This document shows positions 1 through 13,300 of a stretch of 55,359 bases of DNA, in pieces. The position numbers and the translations under genes were made by a program. Source of the stretch: Mnemiopsis leidyi. Lineage: Eukaryota; Ctenophora; Tentaculata; Lobata; Bolinopsidae. The notes beneath the pieces were generated by a model. That model had not been told where the DNA came from and did no database searches. It worked only from the letters and a program-made list of their open reading frames with translations. The number at the start of each line of letters is the position of its first letter. The first letter of the stretch is position 1. The stretch covers positions 105,886 to 161,244 of the forward strand of contig JH153106.1 in the NCBI GenBank assembly GCA_000226015.1, in the 5' to 3' direction.

Positions 1-98
<98 letters not shown>

Positions 99-116
99 GT
101 GTGTGTGTGTGTGTGT
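1..116. repeat. (TG)n microsatellite
   Basis: Nearly pure TG dinucleotide with one TTG interruption near position 97. On the minus strand it is a (CA)n tract that begins about four bases after the GTAAGT donor of the NRAMP exon ending at 127, so it lies at the very start of that intron. Confidence 0.98.
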
Positions 117-126
117 GGCTACTTAC

Positions 127-3101
127 CCCGAGTAAGTTCCGGTCATTGTTGAGCTTTGTCCAGCAGCAAGAATTCCGATAGCCCAAATGTACTTCAGGGC
201 GGACCCAAACTTGCATTCCAGATATTCTCCAGCAGAGTAGAGATCCACTGAATCATCTGAAGTCGAAGAATTTCGTGGTTCATTTAGGGTTGATAAGACG
301 GGAAAAATACATTGTATGACATCGTCTGCCAAAAAGCCGTAAAGAATCCTGTAACTCCTAATCCAAAATATGACCTACCTCGTCTAGAAACAAAGCAATT
401 ACCTGTCAAGTTAAGGGTCGTTTTGCAATCAGGATTTGGACCTCGGTTAAAGTACCACGCGTTGGCGAAAACGCACACAACGAAAAAGTTGATGACAAAA
501 GAGCTGATAAGAGCAAGTCCAGACTCGATAGAGTTGTACTTGTTAGCTTCTCTCACTGCCCCTTTGTTTTTTCTGTTTATCTGAACAAGTTAGAACGTAA
601 GTGCATTCCTCATACAATTAACTACTGGTACTATAATACCATCAACGATGAAGGGTAAGCAGTTATTTCGAAAAATTTAGGGCATCGCCATCGAACAGTA
701 CAATGGTTTGAATATGATAAAATGAAAATGGACTTTGAATATTGTGCTCTATGACATAATAAAGACAATGACCATAAAGACGTAAGCGTAAAATTTTAGC
801 CCTGTACATGCCACAAACGTCTCTATGTCATAGTACACAATATTGATGTACATGTACACTTTACCTCGCGGGAGCGGACAAGGGCTGAGTGGAGGTAGAA
901 GTTGTGGGGCATGATTACCGCCCCTATCATCCCCACAGCTTGGATTGTAACTTTTGTGTCCCAGTGTCCTGAACCGTATCCCGGGACAAATCCCTTTACT
1001 ATTTCCACCTGTTGTTAGGTACGGTTAATTATAGAGAAAGATATGTTTGGGGAGGGGTCACAAATACTTATCGTTGTTCGATATTTGCTGGCTGTACTAA
1101 CTTCTCACTGGCTGTGCGAACTTTTTATTGGTCACATGAGACTCTTCCCAAAACATGACATTAGTTGGGACAATTTTACTCTAATATCTTCAAATGCACT
1201 TTCAACTCTACGCTACTTAAACAGAGATAAGTCGAAGTTCGAAGGATTGTCAGAAGATATTATCAACCTGTTCAGGGAGATGCCAGAAGTACTCGATACC
1301 GAACATGATCGCCATTATACCTATCAGGAAACAGAAGAACGCTTCCAACTTCCTGCGATTGGTAACTGTTACTTCACTAATCACTGCAAGACAATAATGT
1401 AGCGGCTTTAAGACAGGGATAATTAATGAAATTGCTATTATGTAAGAGCGAACAAAAATTAGGACAAACCGAAGTCCGTATTTGTCGAGGAAGAGGAAGG
1501 TGAAGGTGTCTACAATTGTAAGCAGAACTCCGCCCCAGAGTGGAATCTTCTTACTCGACAAGATGTACAGGGCTATCGCAGTTCCTGGAAACGTTTTACA
1601 TGATTGAAGATAGAACATTTTATATGGGAAAACTTTTCTTCTTGGCAACTTTAATCTCTATCTGTAAATATTTTGATGGTTTAAGTAGCAGTTCTGCCTA
1701 ATTTGGACGAAAAATAGAACAAAATACGATTATCCGGTTGATCATACCTATGACTTCCTGCATGTCACTGCCTATGATGGCGATCTCCACCATGATCCAG
1801 AGAATGACACGTGGTACCACGTGATACTGCGCGTACGCCACCTCAGCCAAGTGGTTACCTGTCACTACTCCCAGTCTGAAATGTGAAACTCGGTCAGCAG
1901 GGCAGTTTATTTCAGTTAATATAATAATTCTAGCAGAGGGGTTTAAAACTGATAGCAGAAGATAACATAAGGATTTAATTACCTGATTGCGAGACACTGA
2001 AGAAGGAAGCCCATAAAGTGTGCCAACAGCAGTAGCCACAACAAATCAAAACCAGACACAACGCCTGCTTGTAGATCAGACTCGATGTTACCTGAATAAC
2101 ATAAGTTAACAAACTTTCACCATGACAATGAGGTGATGAGGTAAGTAGATTGGCGACTCAACGTACACATGCAGTATGCTCAGTTAAAGAGTTGCGGCAC
2201 AGTACAGTATATGATGGTTCCCGGTAAGTTCCTTGAAAGGTGCCGCGTTTCCGCAGCACCCGCTACCATAAATTATATGCCCAGAGTAGGACGATTTGTC
2301 CTAACTGCAGGTTTCATCTAACCGGTGTGCAATGGAGAGACTCGGCCCGGAGGAAGACCCTGTCAGATCAGCCTTAACCTCGACATCAGGTAAGTATGCA
2401 GTTGAATGTGTCGAATGGGGGTATATATTTAGCACCAAATATTTCCTTGTGTTTTAAAAGCAACAGGTGCAACTGCAGTTTTTGTTTTCTTTTAATGATC
2501 AAGGGCTCCAAAAGAAAATATAAGTACTGAATCTTAATATTGACAAACATCAAAAAAAATTAAGAAGCTATAGATGATTATTGATATCGTGCACAATATC
2601 ATAGTTGTGTAACAGTGTTCATACACTTTCTCGAATTTCTGAATTGATAATTATGTATCTGATCAAGCATCCAACAAATAAAAGAAATCCAAGAGAATTC
2701 AACATTGTTAAATAATTGAAATAATGAAAAACCTGGATCTAGATAAGCGATACTCATGAGAAAACCAGGGCCCATAAATACAGCAAGTTTTTTCCAGCTG
2801 AACGCTCTGTTTTCGTTCTCGTCGTAATCTACGATAATCTTCTGCTCCTCCTCCTCCCCCATCATTGAAGTAGTGTACAACTTGTTGTTATCCTGAATTG
2901 TTGTGCATAATTTCACTGCTGTGTTGGCTTTACAATCTCTGCTACTCTATTTACCAACAACGGCCAAGAGCAAATTCAGGCCTGAGTTAAATTAATCTAA
3001 AATAAAGATAGATATAGGTGGGAAAAACTTACATAAAGAAGATCGTCATCTTCCTCCATCCGCTCTTCTCCGTCAAAACTGCCTTCACTTCTTGGAGTCA
3101 T
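127..3101 (-). CDS. NRAMP/SLC11-type divalent metal ion transporter (3' end beyond window)
   Basis: Proton-coupled import of Fe2+/Mn2+ is the known role of this family, in plasma or endosomal membrane. Exons (transcription order): 3033-3101, 2733-2892, 1983-2091, 1748-1875, 1470-1584, 1268-1352, 865-1008, 403-580, 127-256; all junctions are GT..AG and phases agree, giving 372 codons. The start is the ATG at 3101, followed by an acidic N-terminus. Family signatures: [15 protein letters not shown] near residues 65-78 with the metal-site DPGN motif (D75, N78), LAEV and GSDMQEVIG in TM3-4, [21 protein letters not shown], and the second metal-site motif MPHN at 255-258, then [16 protein letters not shown] in TM7. 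An NLT sequon lies in the loop before TM7. About the last third (TM8 onward) is off the left edge. The metal-binding residues are present, so a working transporter is expected; the paralogue (SLC11A1 or A2) cannot be assigned. Confidence 0.93.
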
Positions 3102-3904
3102 CTCACTGGGAAGGAATACAGTTATATCAGCTGTCACATATAAGTCATATCACAGTTATATTACGGTTATATTATCTGTTATATATTGAAGTTATATTAT
3201 CTGTTAATGCCGTAGATCTGAGACCGACCTATCAATCATGCAGGAGAGGAAGCAAAATCTTGAAAAGCGTTGGCAAATGAAACATGATAGGATACTGTAT
3301 CCATGAAATACAAAATGATTAGTCAAAATACAAATACTGATATTAACCATAATTCTAAAGAAAATTTTCAATGAATAGAAATAAATATGTACATAAAGAT
3401 CATTTACTCAAAATATAATTTGAAATAGGTCACCCAGGAGCAGCAATAAAGAAACAAGATGTTTTGATAAAATTAATGACCAAAGTTGAAAGTTACTCTT
3501 ACAAATTCGAAAGCTACCGATACAAAGAACAATGGTGGCCAGTTTCCAGTTCCCAGTTCCGGTTAATCAGTGGATGGAAATTGGTCTTTTTGACAAGGTT
3601 AAGTCATGCAACCTAATTTTCGACAAAAACTCTCGGATTACAACATGACAAGATAAGGGTGATAAAGTTCCCTCAAAGTCAATCTGACACAACGGTTCAG
3701 CCACAAGTGAAATGTGAACAGTTACGTATAAGAGAAACGTTAACAAGGACCAGATACTCTGATAACAGTGACGTATTAAAGTGGTCGAATTTCAAGTTCA
3801 CCAGTAACAAATTTATTGTTATCAGTTATTATGGTCCAGTTAGCTGATGTCTTCTTTAAGAACCTTTAAAGAACTTAACATTTAAAGACGTGAAACTTCT
3901 AATT

Positions 3905-4210
3905 CTGATAGCAAACTGCTCTAGTAACTGTTTTAGTAACTGTTTTAGTAACTGTTCTAGTAACTGTTCAAGTAACTGTTCTAGAAACTGTTAATTAACT
4001 GTTCAAGTAACTGTTACAGTAACTGTTCAAGTAACTGTTCAAGTAACTATTCAAGTAACTGTTCAAGTAACTGTTCAAGTAACTGTTTAAGTAACTGTTC
4101 AAGTAACTGTTCAAGTAACTGCTCAAGTAACTGTTCAAGTAACTGTTCTAGTGTAACTGCTCAAGTAACTGTTACAGTAACTGTTTAAGTAACTGTTCAA
4201 GTAACTACAT
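3905..4210. repeat. 12-bp tandem satellite (AAGTAACTGTTC)
   Basis: More than twenty imperfect head-to-tail copies of AAGTAACTGTTC, with occasional variants such as GTTTT or GTTACAG. It lies about 0.8 kb upstream of the NRAMP start codon and shows no coding potential. Confidence 0.95.
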
Positions 4211-6149
4211 GTTTTTACACAACTATTTCTACACACAGACTCTGCACATGAAATAAACAAATAATTACTACCGATCAATGCCAAAAGATCGTAAGCCCAT
4301 TTTAAAACAAAATAGATAAGTAAAACAATTAAAAACACAACTTACAAAAAATAAACAAAACTTGTCCAGCAGCTGCTACAGCCGGACTAGAAGAAATTTA
4401 GTTCCATTGTATTGCTAGCTTCGGTCGGAAAAATACAACAATAAAACATCATAGATAAATGATAACAATACAGCAATAGATAGGGCAACAAGGACACGAG
4501 GCCGTGTAAGAAGTGGAGTACAGCGCAACACGAAAAAAAATGCAATATAACAATACTATGTACTGACTGAATACCTTACATAACATGAGAATGAGATCAC
4601 ACATTACATATCGCAATTATTTTTAAAACATTGAGCAACTTCGAGTGACACAGAAAATAAACTGGTTAGTTATTCAGAAAAGCGGTGGACAGCTTAAACA
4701 ATGTGTTATTAATCTAGAGCCAATTATATTAAGTCAATATATGTGCCAATTACCCATAGAAGATACGTGTGACACGCAACGCAGAATTGTCACAATTTAA
4801 GTGTAGCGCTCGTTCTTTACTTGCCCAGGACTCATAATATGCGATTAATTAATGGCATAGAAGTATAGAAGGGAAAAGGTGTTAAAGTTAAAGTACTAGG
4901 GGGATTGAAAGTACTAAAGGGGATTGAAATGTGATTTCGAATCAAAGCTTTTCATTGTATTCGTCTGTTTCGTTGAAATACAACTAACACTGCTCACGCG
5001 AAATAATCGACACGCCTAACAACATGTTCCTTTACTCAAAAGAAGACAATGGCATAGAAGTTAAACCGGTTAAAGGGAATATTTCAACTATATGTGAAAA
5101 CTCTGTCACAAGAACTACTTATAGATACAGAACTACCTATACATACAGAATTAACATCGGGCTATGTTTATAAAACATTGAACGGCCCTCAGACTGACCT
5201 CCTAAATTTTAGACTGACCTCCGAAAACTTAAAAATGATTAAGCGCGACAGAAACATCGAAAAATTGAACACTAAATTAAAAGTTCGTGAATTTACGAAT
5301 AAGTTGTTAGACTATATCACCTCACACAGATCTGCCATAAAACTCCACGACACAGTCGCGCCATTTTCCCCACACTAAATTAATTAAACATGATAACAGA
5401 CTTATCAGACATTGTATCGGATTTTGTTTCATTTCCAGACAAAAAGAACAGGCGAAGATATGTTAAGGAATAAGGACCAATGACAAATAGAAACCGGCCT
5501 TGAGAAGAGTGGTTTACAATTACTAGGAAGATTGTGTACAAAATTCTGTCATTCTTTGATTAGGTATGGAAAAAGTAATAACTTTAACGGAATAGTTAAT
5601 AATTTTATACAGAAACTGGTCACCTGTTTTCAGGTAGACTGACTGAAAACTCTCCACCCGCAATCTGCACTGAAACTGCCTCTTTTTCAGTATCATCTGG
5701 CATTAACAAACTTGTTCTGTCCGCTCATCCTCTGCCATTCCTGTCCTAGGGAGAAAATTGAATAGGGAGCCGGATTTCATAAACTTGAAAAAAGTCTGTT
5801 AATATTGCTGTGAGAATTTTTAGAAGAAGATCACAATTTAAATTTTCAAACTGAATAGCACTTTTAAATGTACGGAGGGTGATTCTTCGATCCTTATAGC
5901 TATACATTGAAATAGCAAAACAATGAATCTCAGGTAAATCACTATATCACAAAGAGTCGTCAACAACTTTTTAAAACAACTTTTTAAACCAATTCCTCTG
6001 GGGTTCAATCAAATTGGTTATTGGGTGAACCCAAATTTTCTAATAATCTACAATTTAGCCCGAGGTTCTATCTCAGTATCTCGAGTCTAAACTAGTTAGT
6101 AGTTAGTTACTATAGTTACTATGTAGTTGCTATGGTTAGGGGTGGTACA

Positions 6150-6600
6150 CATATGACGTCAGCAAATTTTCGGTAATCTTACCCCCCTCCCCCCTCTGTC
6201 ATCATTCTTCATCATGACAAACCCCCCCCCTAAATGTCAGAGGTAAATTAACATTATGACATCATCACAGTCGGAATCCCCCTCCCCTACTTTATGAGAA
6301 AACTTTGATTTTTGAATTTTTTTTACTAAGTCAGTGAAAACATAGTATTTCACCAGATTTCTGGATCAGAATTTTCACTTGAAAATTTTCCTTCTGATTT
6401 TGTAAAATTCTGATAAACATTTTCAAAAGAAATCAAAAATTTTCAAAAAACATCCTATCAATCCTAAAATATTTTTGATGAAATCATCATTGGCCAAACC
6501 TCCCCTCCCCCTCGTCATCAATCGTCATCATTTGGAAACCCCCTCTCCCCTCTAGGTGATGACGTCAAATGTGAACGACCCCTTTTAGTAACTACTGCTA
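6150..6600. repeat. C-rich repeat block with TGACGTCA-type motifs
   Basis: Several diverged segments combine runs of C/T (CCCCTCCC) with CATCAT/GTCATCA stretches and end in ATGACGTCA or GATGACGTCAAATGTGAACG. The pattern looks like an internally repeated intergenic element. No ORF or transposase was seen. Confidence 0.5.
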
Positions 6601-7312
6601 ATACTACGCTATTACGTCCTCTTGATCTAATAGTTAGTAACTACTTTAGCAACTTTATAGTTACTACCTAAACACAAAGAATAAGTTCACTGTTTTAGAC
6701 AGGAGCCAGATACGAGGATTAAGATGGAAAATTGAAATTTTCAAAAATTAACGTCTGGTCCAGTTTGTAGAGAAAATACGCCGTAAACCAATATTTGAGT
6801 TTGGTAATAGCAACAAAACTGTGCGTATAACTCTACCGCATGCAAAAAACTGGGAGTATCATAACCGTGATCAAAACATCGGGACGGGGTAAAATGTGAA
6901 AATCTTTTACAAACTTCGAAGTTTGAACTTACAAACTCAAGAAACGATCTTCTTCTGAGGTACTTAAACTGATCGCAAATTAAAATTGCTTTGCTATTTT
7001 ACCTTTAAAATAATGTAAACAATCAAAGAATTTAGAATTCCTCAAAAAAATTTAAGTTATTGTATTAATGTACAGATGAAATTATTACAGTTTTCTCCTT
7101 ACCAGCAAGAACACACTCGAAAAAACCAAAAAGTAATTGAATCCCAAGATTATTTCATGCGCTACACACGGTACAGTAGGTCAAATATGTGCATCACTGC
7201 AACATTATTCAAACCACCTAAGTAAATCATCTCATATTTTCTGTACACATCACATCTGTCGTCTGATAACCACAGAATTTTATAAAGAGAGGAATTGCAG
7301 AGCCGGATGACG

Positions 7313-10300
7313 TCATTGCAGTTGAGTACTGTTCCCGTTCCACGTGTTAGTGTCATCCTCATTGTTTGAAGTGTTATTATTCAATCTGGACACGTTTCCC
7401 TCAACTCTAGTACGTTTTCTCAGCCCATCAGAATTGCTGAAGAAAGTTTTATAACAACGCGGCCATGATGCACTCCACTGTTTCCGAGTAACGAGCATAG
7501 TTATAGTAAACAAGCATAATTATAATTATTGAAAAGATGATATTGATATAGAATATGGTCTTTTCACTAAAAACCTACTCAACACTAAACACTTCACAAA
7601 AAGACTTACCTGTCTGGTAAAGCATCACTACTTAAGGGGGCAGAACCCCCAGAACCCCCACTATTGTCTGAGGACGGGGTAAGGGGTGGAGGGCGGGGTC
7701 GCCTTTGGGGTGCAGCGGGAAATAGAAGGTTCTTTAGATAGGTAAGAATATTGATAGGAAGTTGCAGTAGCATTAGAAGTAGTTCGTACACCATTCCACC
7801 GCTATTTGAACCGACCTAAAAGATGACAGAACGGTAAAATTTTGTGAATATATATGTTTAATTACAATTCGGGTTACGGAAATCGCGTACTGGTTCGCGT
7901 ACTGGGTCGGGCTTCTTGGATACTGCCCAATTTTTCACGTTAGGTTATAATTTTGTAGATCCGAATTCCGAAGTACCTGATTGTTAGAAGCTGGGCTTGA
8001 AGGAGGCAGGACGAAAATAACAGCAGAAGGACACATGTTCAGTTGAGAAAGACTCTGTTGAGCATGCTCGTGAGTGATCTCGTACCTCGGGTAAAGACTC
8101 CAAAGTACACTGTCTCCCAGGTCTGAAGTTACATGTGCTGTCACTTCTAGAGATTGGAGAAAAACTTAATAAGTCACAAAACGAAATAAATTTAAATCAA
8201 TATTTCAAATACTTCCGCAATTAGCTAAAATATTTAATGAGCCGAACAAGTAAATATGAAAATATTAAAGTTAACTTGTCTAACCGTCACACTCGTTCTG
8301 GAAGTGTTTGATAACATCAACAAGAAGTGTTTCCTTGTCAAATATGTGAAGCAAGGAAGTTCCATCTGATTTCTTGAACTGTATTCTTGTTTGAGTTAAA
8401 GGCTTGGAGTCAGAGGACGGGGTGGAGGGTTCAGCTGTTGTACTTGAGGAGCTTGCCTGATCTCCTGAGGTCTGGAGGATACAACAATTACTAGTGTGGT
8501 TTTCTAGCAATCTCCTCGATTCGATAATTCTGAACTTTGATATTAAATTTATACATTCGTGTTCTTGTCCTTGATTTTGTTATTCAAGACTTTTTTTCTC
8601 TGTGTTACTTGGATTACCAATTTGGATAAGTATATGATAGGTCACTATGTTTTCTGGGAGACTATTTTTCAATCCGATAACCAACTTAATATGTTAGGTT
8701 TTTAGTAGGGAAAATCGTTCATCTAAAGTTTAAATTTGATGACAAATTGTATATTAAGTTAGGTCAAAGATAACGATATGATAATCATGTCGTTATCCCA
8801 GATTTATTATCATGACCTGTACAGTACATTTTCGCTACAAATTTTGTGACGACAACAGCTGCTTATCAAGTTATCATTCACCTTATCAGGACGTTTTGTG
8901 AAAAAGTCAATGTGCCCAACGCAATGCCGATAATTTTCTTATATTGTAACCTTATTAAGGGATAATCTTTTTATGTCACGTTTGCTTGATTCAGTTAGCT
9001 TGAGTAACTAAAGCTTCTTATCGAAAGTATATGATGATCTATAACCCAAGCTAATGTATCATCTCACGATCATGACCAAGTGAGGGTCAACTCTACCCGG
9101 CCTAGCCGTGTTTTCACTTTTTAAATAACAGTTGAAGGTTTTCACTTTGTTATTAACAGTTGAAGGTTTTCACTTTGTTATTAACTGCAGGTTTTGTTTT
9201 AATCGTATTTTGATTTACAGGAGAGCTTTCTGTAATAGCAATAACAGATAGTCAATAGTTCATATAGATGTATACGAAACTTTTCAACTTAGCAGCAAAT
9301 TCATAACCAGGGTAACGTAAGATTTTTGTCCAAATTTTGTAAGCACACTCATTATTTTAGCATACTAAATATGTTAGCAAACTAACTATGTTAGCAAACT
9401 AATTATGTAGACATACTGATTACCTAAAAGTTATCGCCCTTCGCTAAGGCTGTAAAATGTAAATACTAAATTACCATGGTTACCGGGTTCGGACGTAAGG
9501 AAGCACCAAACTAAGATCTGAATTAATTAAGTAGTAATAATTAATTGATTAAGTAGTAATACCCAACTTGCAATAGACATCACTCGTCAGTATTCTTTGT
9601 TTCCATCATGTGGCAGCGTTTTCTCTAATTAATTGGTCGTATCAGGCTTGTCATTGGTCAATCGCTGTCACACGATGAATACGATTTCTGACGACCTGAC
9701 GTCTATTGTACAAAGACACGAGGAGTATAAACTGTATAGCAATTATTCTGCTGACAAGAGGTTATATAGTATGTTGCATTATGGCCTTAAACACTCGTTC
9801 ATTACGAATAAATTAAAATGATGCAAATCAAGCAAATATTGCACATATAAGAAATGAGGCCTGGGCCTCCCTAACCCAAAGTTATAAAAAAACAAACAGC
9901 AGATCCCGATGGAAGTCCCACTTCCTGGCTGCTGGTTCCAGAGACACTACCGCTGCTGGGTCCTCTTCTCCGTCTGTCTTGGCTCCATGGCCATGGGCCT
10001 GCCTTACTTCAGCTACGGAGCCCTCCTCCCCTACCTGTCGTCCCTGTTCTACTATAAAACAGGGCAGGTAACCAGCTCGGCAGCCATGTCTCTACAGCCG
10101 GTCATGTTGGAGCTGGGTATAACTCTGACGGGATCTCTCTCTGGTTATCTGGAGCAGTACATAAACGTGCGGCTCCTCAACCTGGTGCTTGTGTTGTTGT
10201 ATGTGACTCTGGTGGCAGTGTCCTACTTTATAGACAGTTATTTCTACCTAACTGTGTCCATGTTCTTTGTAGGAGCTCTCTCCGGTCAGATAAACGTCTG

Positions 10301-13300
10301 TAACGTCGCCAGACTTGCCGAGTGGAGTCCTAGAAAGAGTGGAACTTCTAATGGGGTGATGGGTTTCTTTATGGGGATTTCAGGTTTCGTGGGATCTGTT
10401 CTCTGCACTGCTATCATCAACCCGAGTAACCAGCAGCCAGTAGAAGTGACGGACGGGAACAACACGGAGATGCTGTTTCTGGACGTGACTTTGGTTCAGC
10501 ACACCCAGTACATCTGGCCGGTCTGGGCTGTCATCATCGCCGGACTATACATACCGGGGCTGTTCATCTTGCGGACACCTAAATCTGAGGAGATGATGTC
10601 TTCATGGATAGAGGACAAGGAGGAGGATGAGGAGGAGGAGGATGTGTCACCTCTGATACTGCCCAATAAGATTGTAGATTACGGGACGAAGGGTGTGAAT
10701 ACAGTTATAAGCCCTGAAATGGACACCAGTTCTGATATCGAATATGCCGAATCTGATTCCACTTTGGACAGCAGCGATTACACGAGTGTGGAAACCTTAC
10801 AGTCGAAAACTGCTAAAACATCACCATCTAGCACAAGAGTACGTCCGAATTACAGTATGAAAGAGACACTCAAACAGCCCAAATTCTACGTTCTCTCGAT
10901 CGCCATTCTCACTTTGTCCCTGACCCTTCTTACTGCCACGGAGATGTACAAAATCATCGCGTTTGAAGCCATCAAGGACGACAGGTTCCTCAACATGACA
11001 GGAGCGTTAGGTTCCTTCTTCAACGCCCTAGGAATGCTCTCGTGGGGGATGATACTAGACCGTATAGGAACAAGATATACCTTCACTATCTCCTTCGTTG
11101 TAATGGGACCTCTGACTGTCTCTCTCCATTACTCGAAGTGGTGTCGCTATGGTTACCTCACTAACTTGTGTGTAGTTTTGTTCTGTACAGGAATCTTTAC
11201 CTGCATTGCACCGGCTTGTCAGGAGCTGTTCGGGAGGAGGAACTTGTCGCTGAAGTACGCGGCTGTTCTGAGCGCGCAGGGGCTCGGCTGTCTCGTCTTC
11301 TTCCTGCTGCAGCTCGGCCAGAAACACTTCTACGGAGAACTGGCTTTCTTGGCCATGATGGGTATACCAGCAGTGATTGCAGGAATGTTGGCATTTGTGA
11401 CTTTCATTTGATTGGAACTGGAAAGGCCTTGAAATAGTGAAACACGTCGTGAATTTTTTGGTTGCTGTGGCTTTGGAATATTTGTAAAATGACTGGAGTT
11501 TCTGTATATTGACTGGAGTTTTTGTAAATATCCTGGCGTTTTTGCAATTGCTTGTGGATTGCTTTTGTTGTCATTAGATTTATTTATTTCAAATATTTGA
11601 GTTTCAAAGAATTACAAATTCAACATGTAAATTACTATGAGAATGGGCAATATCAAAATCAAAATTACGAAATTTAGGAACTTCCTGAAGAAGAGGGTCA
11701 GGTAAGTCTACTCACTGGGGTAGGAAGAGGTGTGTAGCCTTTACCGCTCATTCCCAACAGAGAAACACTTTCTCTAAGTCCTAGACTTTTAAGACTTAGG
11801 TTCAAGTCCGCTGATTTAAACTGCCTTCGTGGAAATGTGTTCCAGAGTGTGAAGTTGTCTTTTTTCAGTTGCTGAAGAAAATCATTAAGTATATACTTTT
11901 TTACAATCCTGGCCTTGATCTAAAAACCTTGACACTTAAATATGGATAAGGGTTCTGGCACAAACTCGATAAAAAACTCACCTCTTTTGCATAATCAACA
12001 ACTGCAGCTAGTAAATCAGTCTCGTCAAATACTCGTAACAATAGAGCATCAGTGGCGGGAAACTTTATCTGAACCCTCACTTTTCCCTCCCTAAACATAA
12101 CATTCATTACTGACATGCACGAACATGGCTATAACCTAAATAACTTAAAATCAAATCAAATACCTACTTCTTATGAACTTCACGTAACTTAACTAACTAA
12201 AACGTACGGTATAGAGGGGGTGGCAGGGGAGGAGGCAGTAGAGACTTGAGGGGTGTATTTCTCTCCTCTCCTCTCAGCCTTGTCTCGGGCGATTTGTGCT
12301 CTGGGGAGAGAAAGTAACCGTTATCTACTTAAAAAGTTCTACAGTATGACGACATAAATATTAGTCACTTTGCGCGCGCACCTAATTTTTAAGTATAACT
12401 TTGCGATGGATAGTTGCTTTTTCAGCAGCCAGTATAATCACGTACGTTCGCAAATTAATTATCCATAACAACCGATCATTTTCCTAACTCTTCAATAAAG
12501 TCAATAAAATTTTACTCCTTCACAAACGAATAAGTAAAAGTGACGAAATTCTTATGTCGTCACACTGTAATCGTACGGAGAAAATGGTGAGAAAACAAGA
12601 ACTATTAAAGTTTAAAAATCGAAAAGTGAAAACTGTGTCTTTGTCAGAGAAGAATTCACAAATTTAATAGCAAAGTATTAAACCTAATAGCTTCCATTTC
12701 AGCTTTTTGCGTAGCCTTTTCCCGCCTGATATTCTCAGAGTGCCGTTTCATTTCCTCCGATTCCTTCCTCTTTTTCTGTTCCGCTAACGCTTGTCCAACA
12801 GCTCTTCGCTCCCGCTCTTTTCGTTCTATTTCCTTCAAATGATTTAACTTAAATGTATGTTATAAATCGAGGATTTTAAGTTTTAAAACAAAATTTCACC
12901 AAAGTTTTAGCCGATAAAAATTCACTATTCTTACTTCGGCCGCCTCAGCTTCTTCTTGCCTTCGTTTTTCCTCTACCAATTTGCGGGCCCTAAAAATCAA
13001 TTCATCAAATAAACCTCAATAACAACAGATTCAATCTATAAGTTTTTTAAAAGTTGAAATGTAGGAGTTGTGGTGAACGTGCGATTATTATAATTACTTC
13101 TCTTTTTTCTGTTCTAGTGTTAACTCTTGTGCTGTCTGCTGTTCATTTTCCGTCGTAACAGAGGTCTGAAAATAAAAGAATTTCAAGATAAAATAGCGCC
13201 ATGGACAAAATTGATTTTGAATAACCCAAATAATTTCTACATATCCATAGCAGTTCAGTAGTTACAAAATAAACCTCACGTACTGCTTCGCCTGAAGTGT

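Larger units (their letters stand above)
3102..7312. other. Gene-free interval between NRAMP and UBXN4
   Basis: I see no supported gene here. It holds a 12-bp tandem array (3905-4210), irregular TTATAT-rich short repeats near 3120-3200, and a C-rich repeat block (6150-6600). A 94-codon plus-strand ORF at 5094-5378 has no recognisable motif or splice context and is probably chance. The NRAMP promoter should lie just above 3101. Confidence 0.6.

Noticed and set aside
3905-4210. CRISPR-like array
   Set aside because: The 12-bp units are contiguous without spacers, and this is animal DNA.
5094-5378. 94-codon plus-strand ORF in the NRAMP-UBXN4 spacer
   Set aside because: No motif, no splice partners, AT-rich composition; lengths like this are expected by chance.
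10886-11437. Several ORFs overlapping the OFA-like gene in other frames
   Set aside because: They are shadows of the 500-codon transporter frame and have no membrane or domain features.
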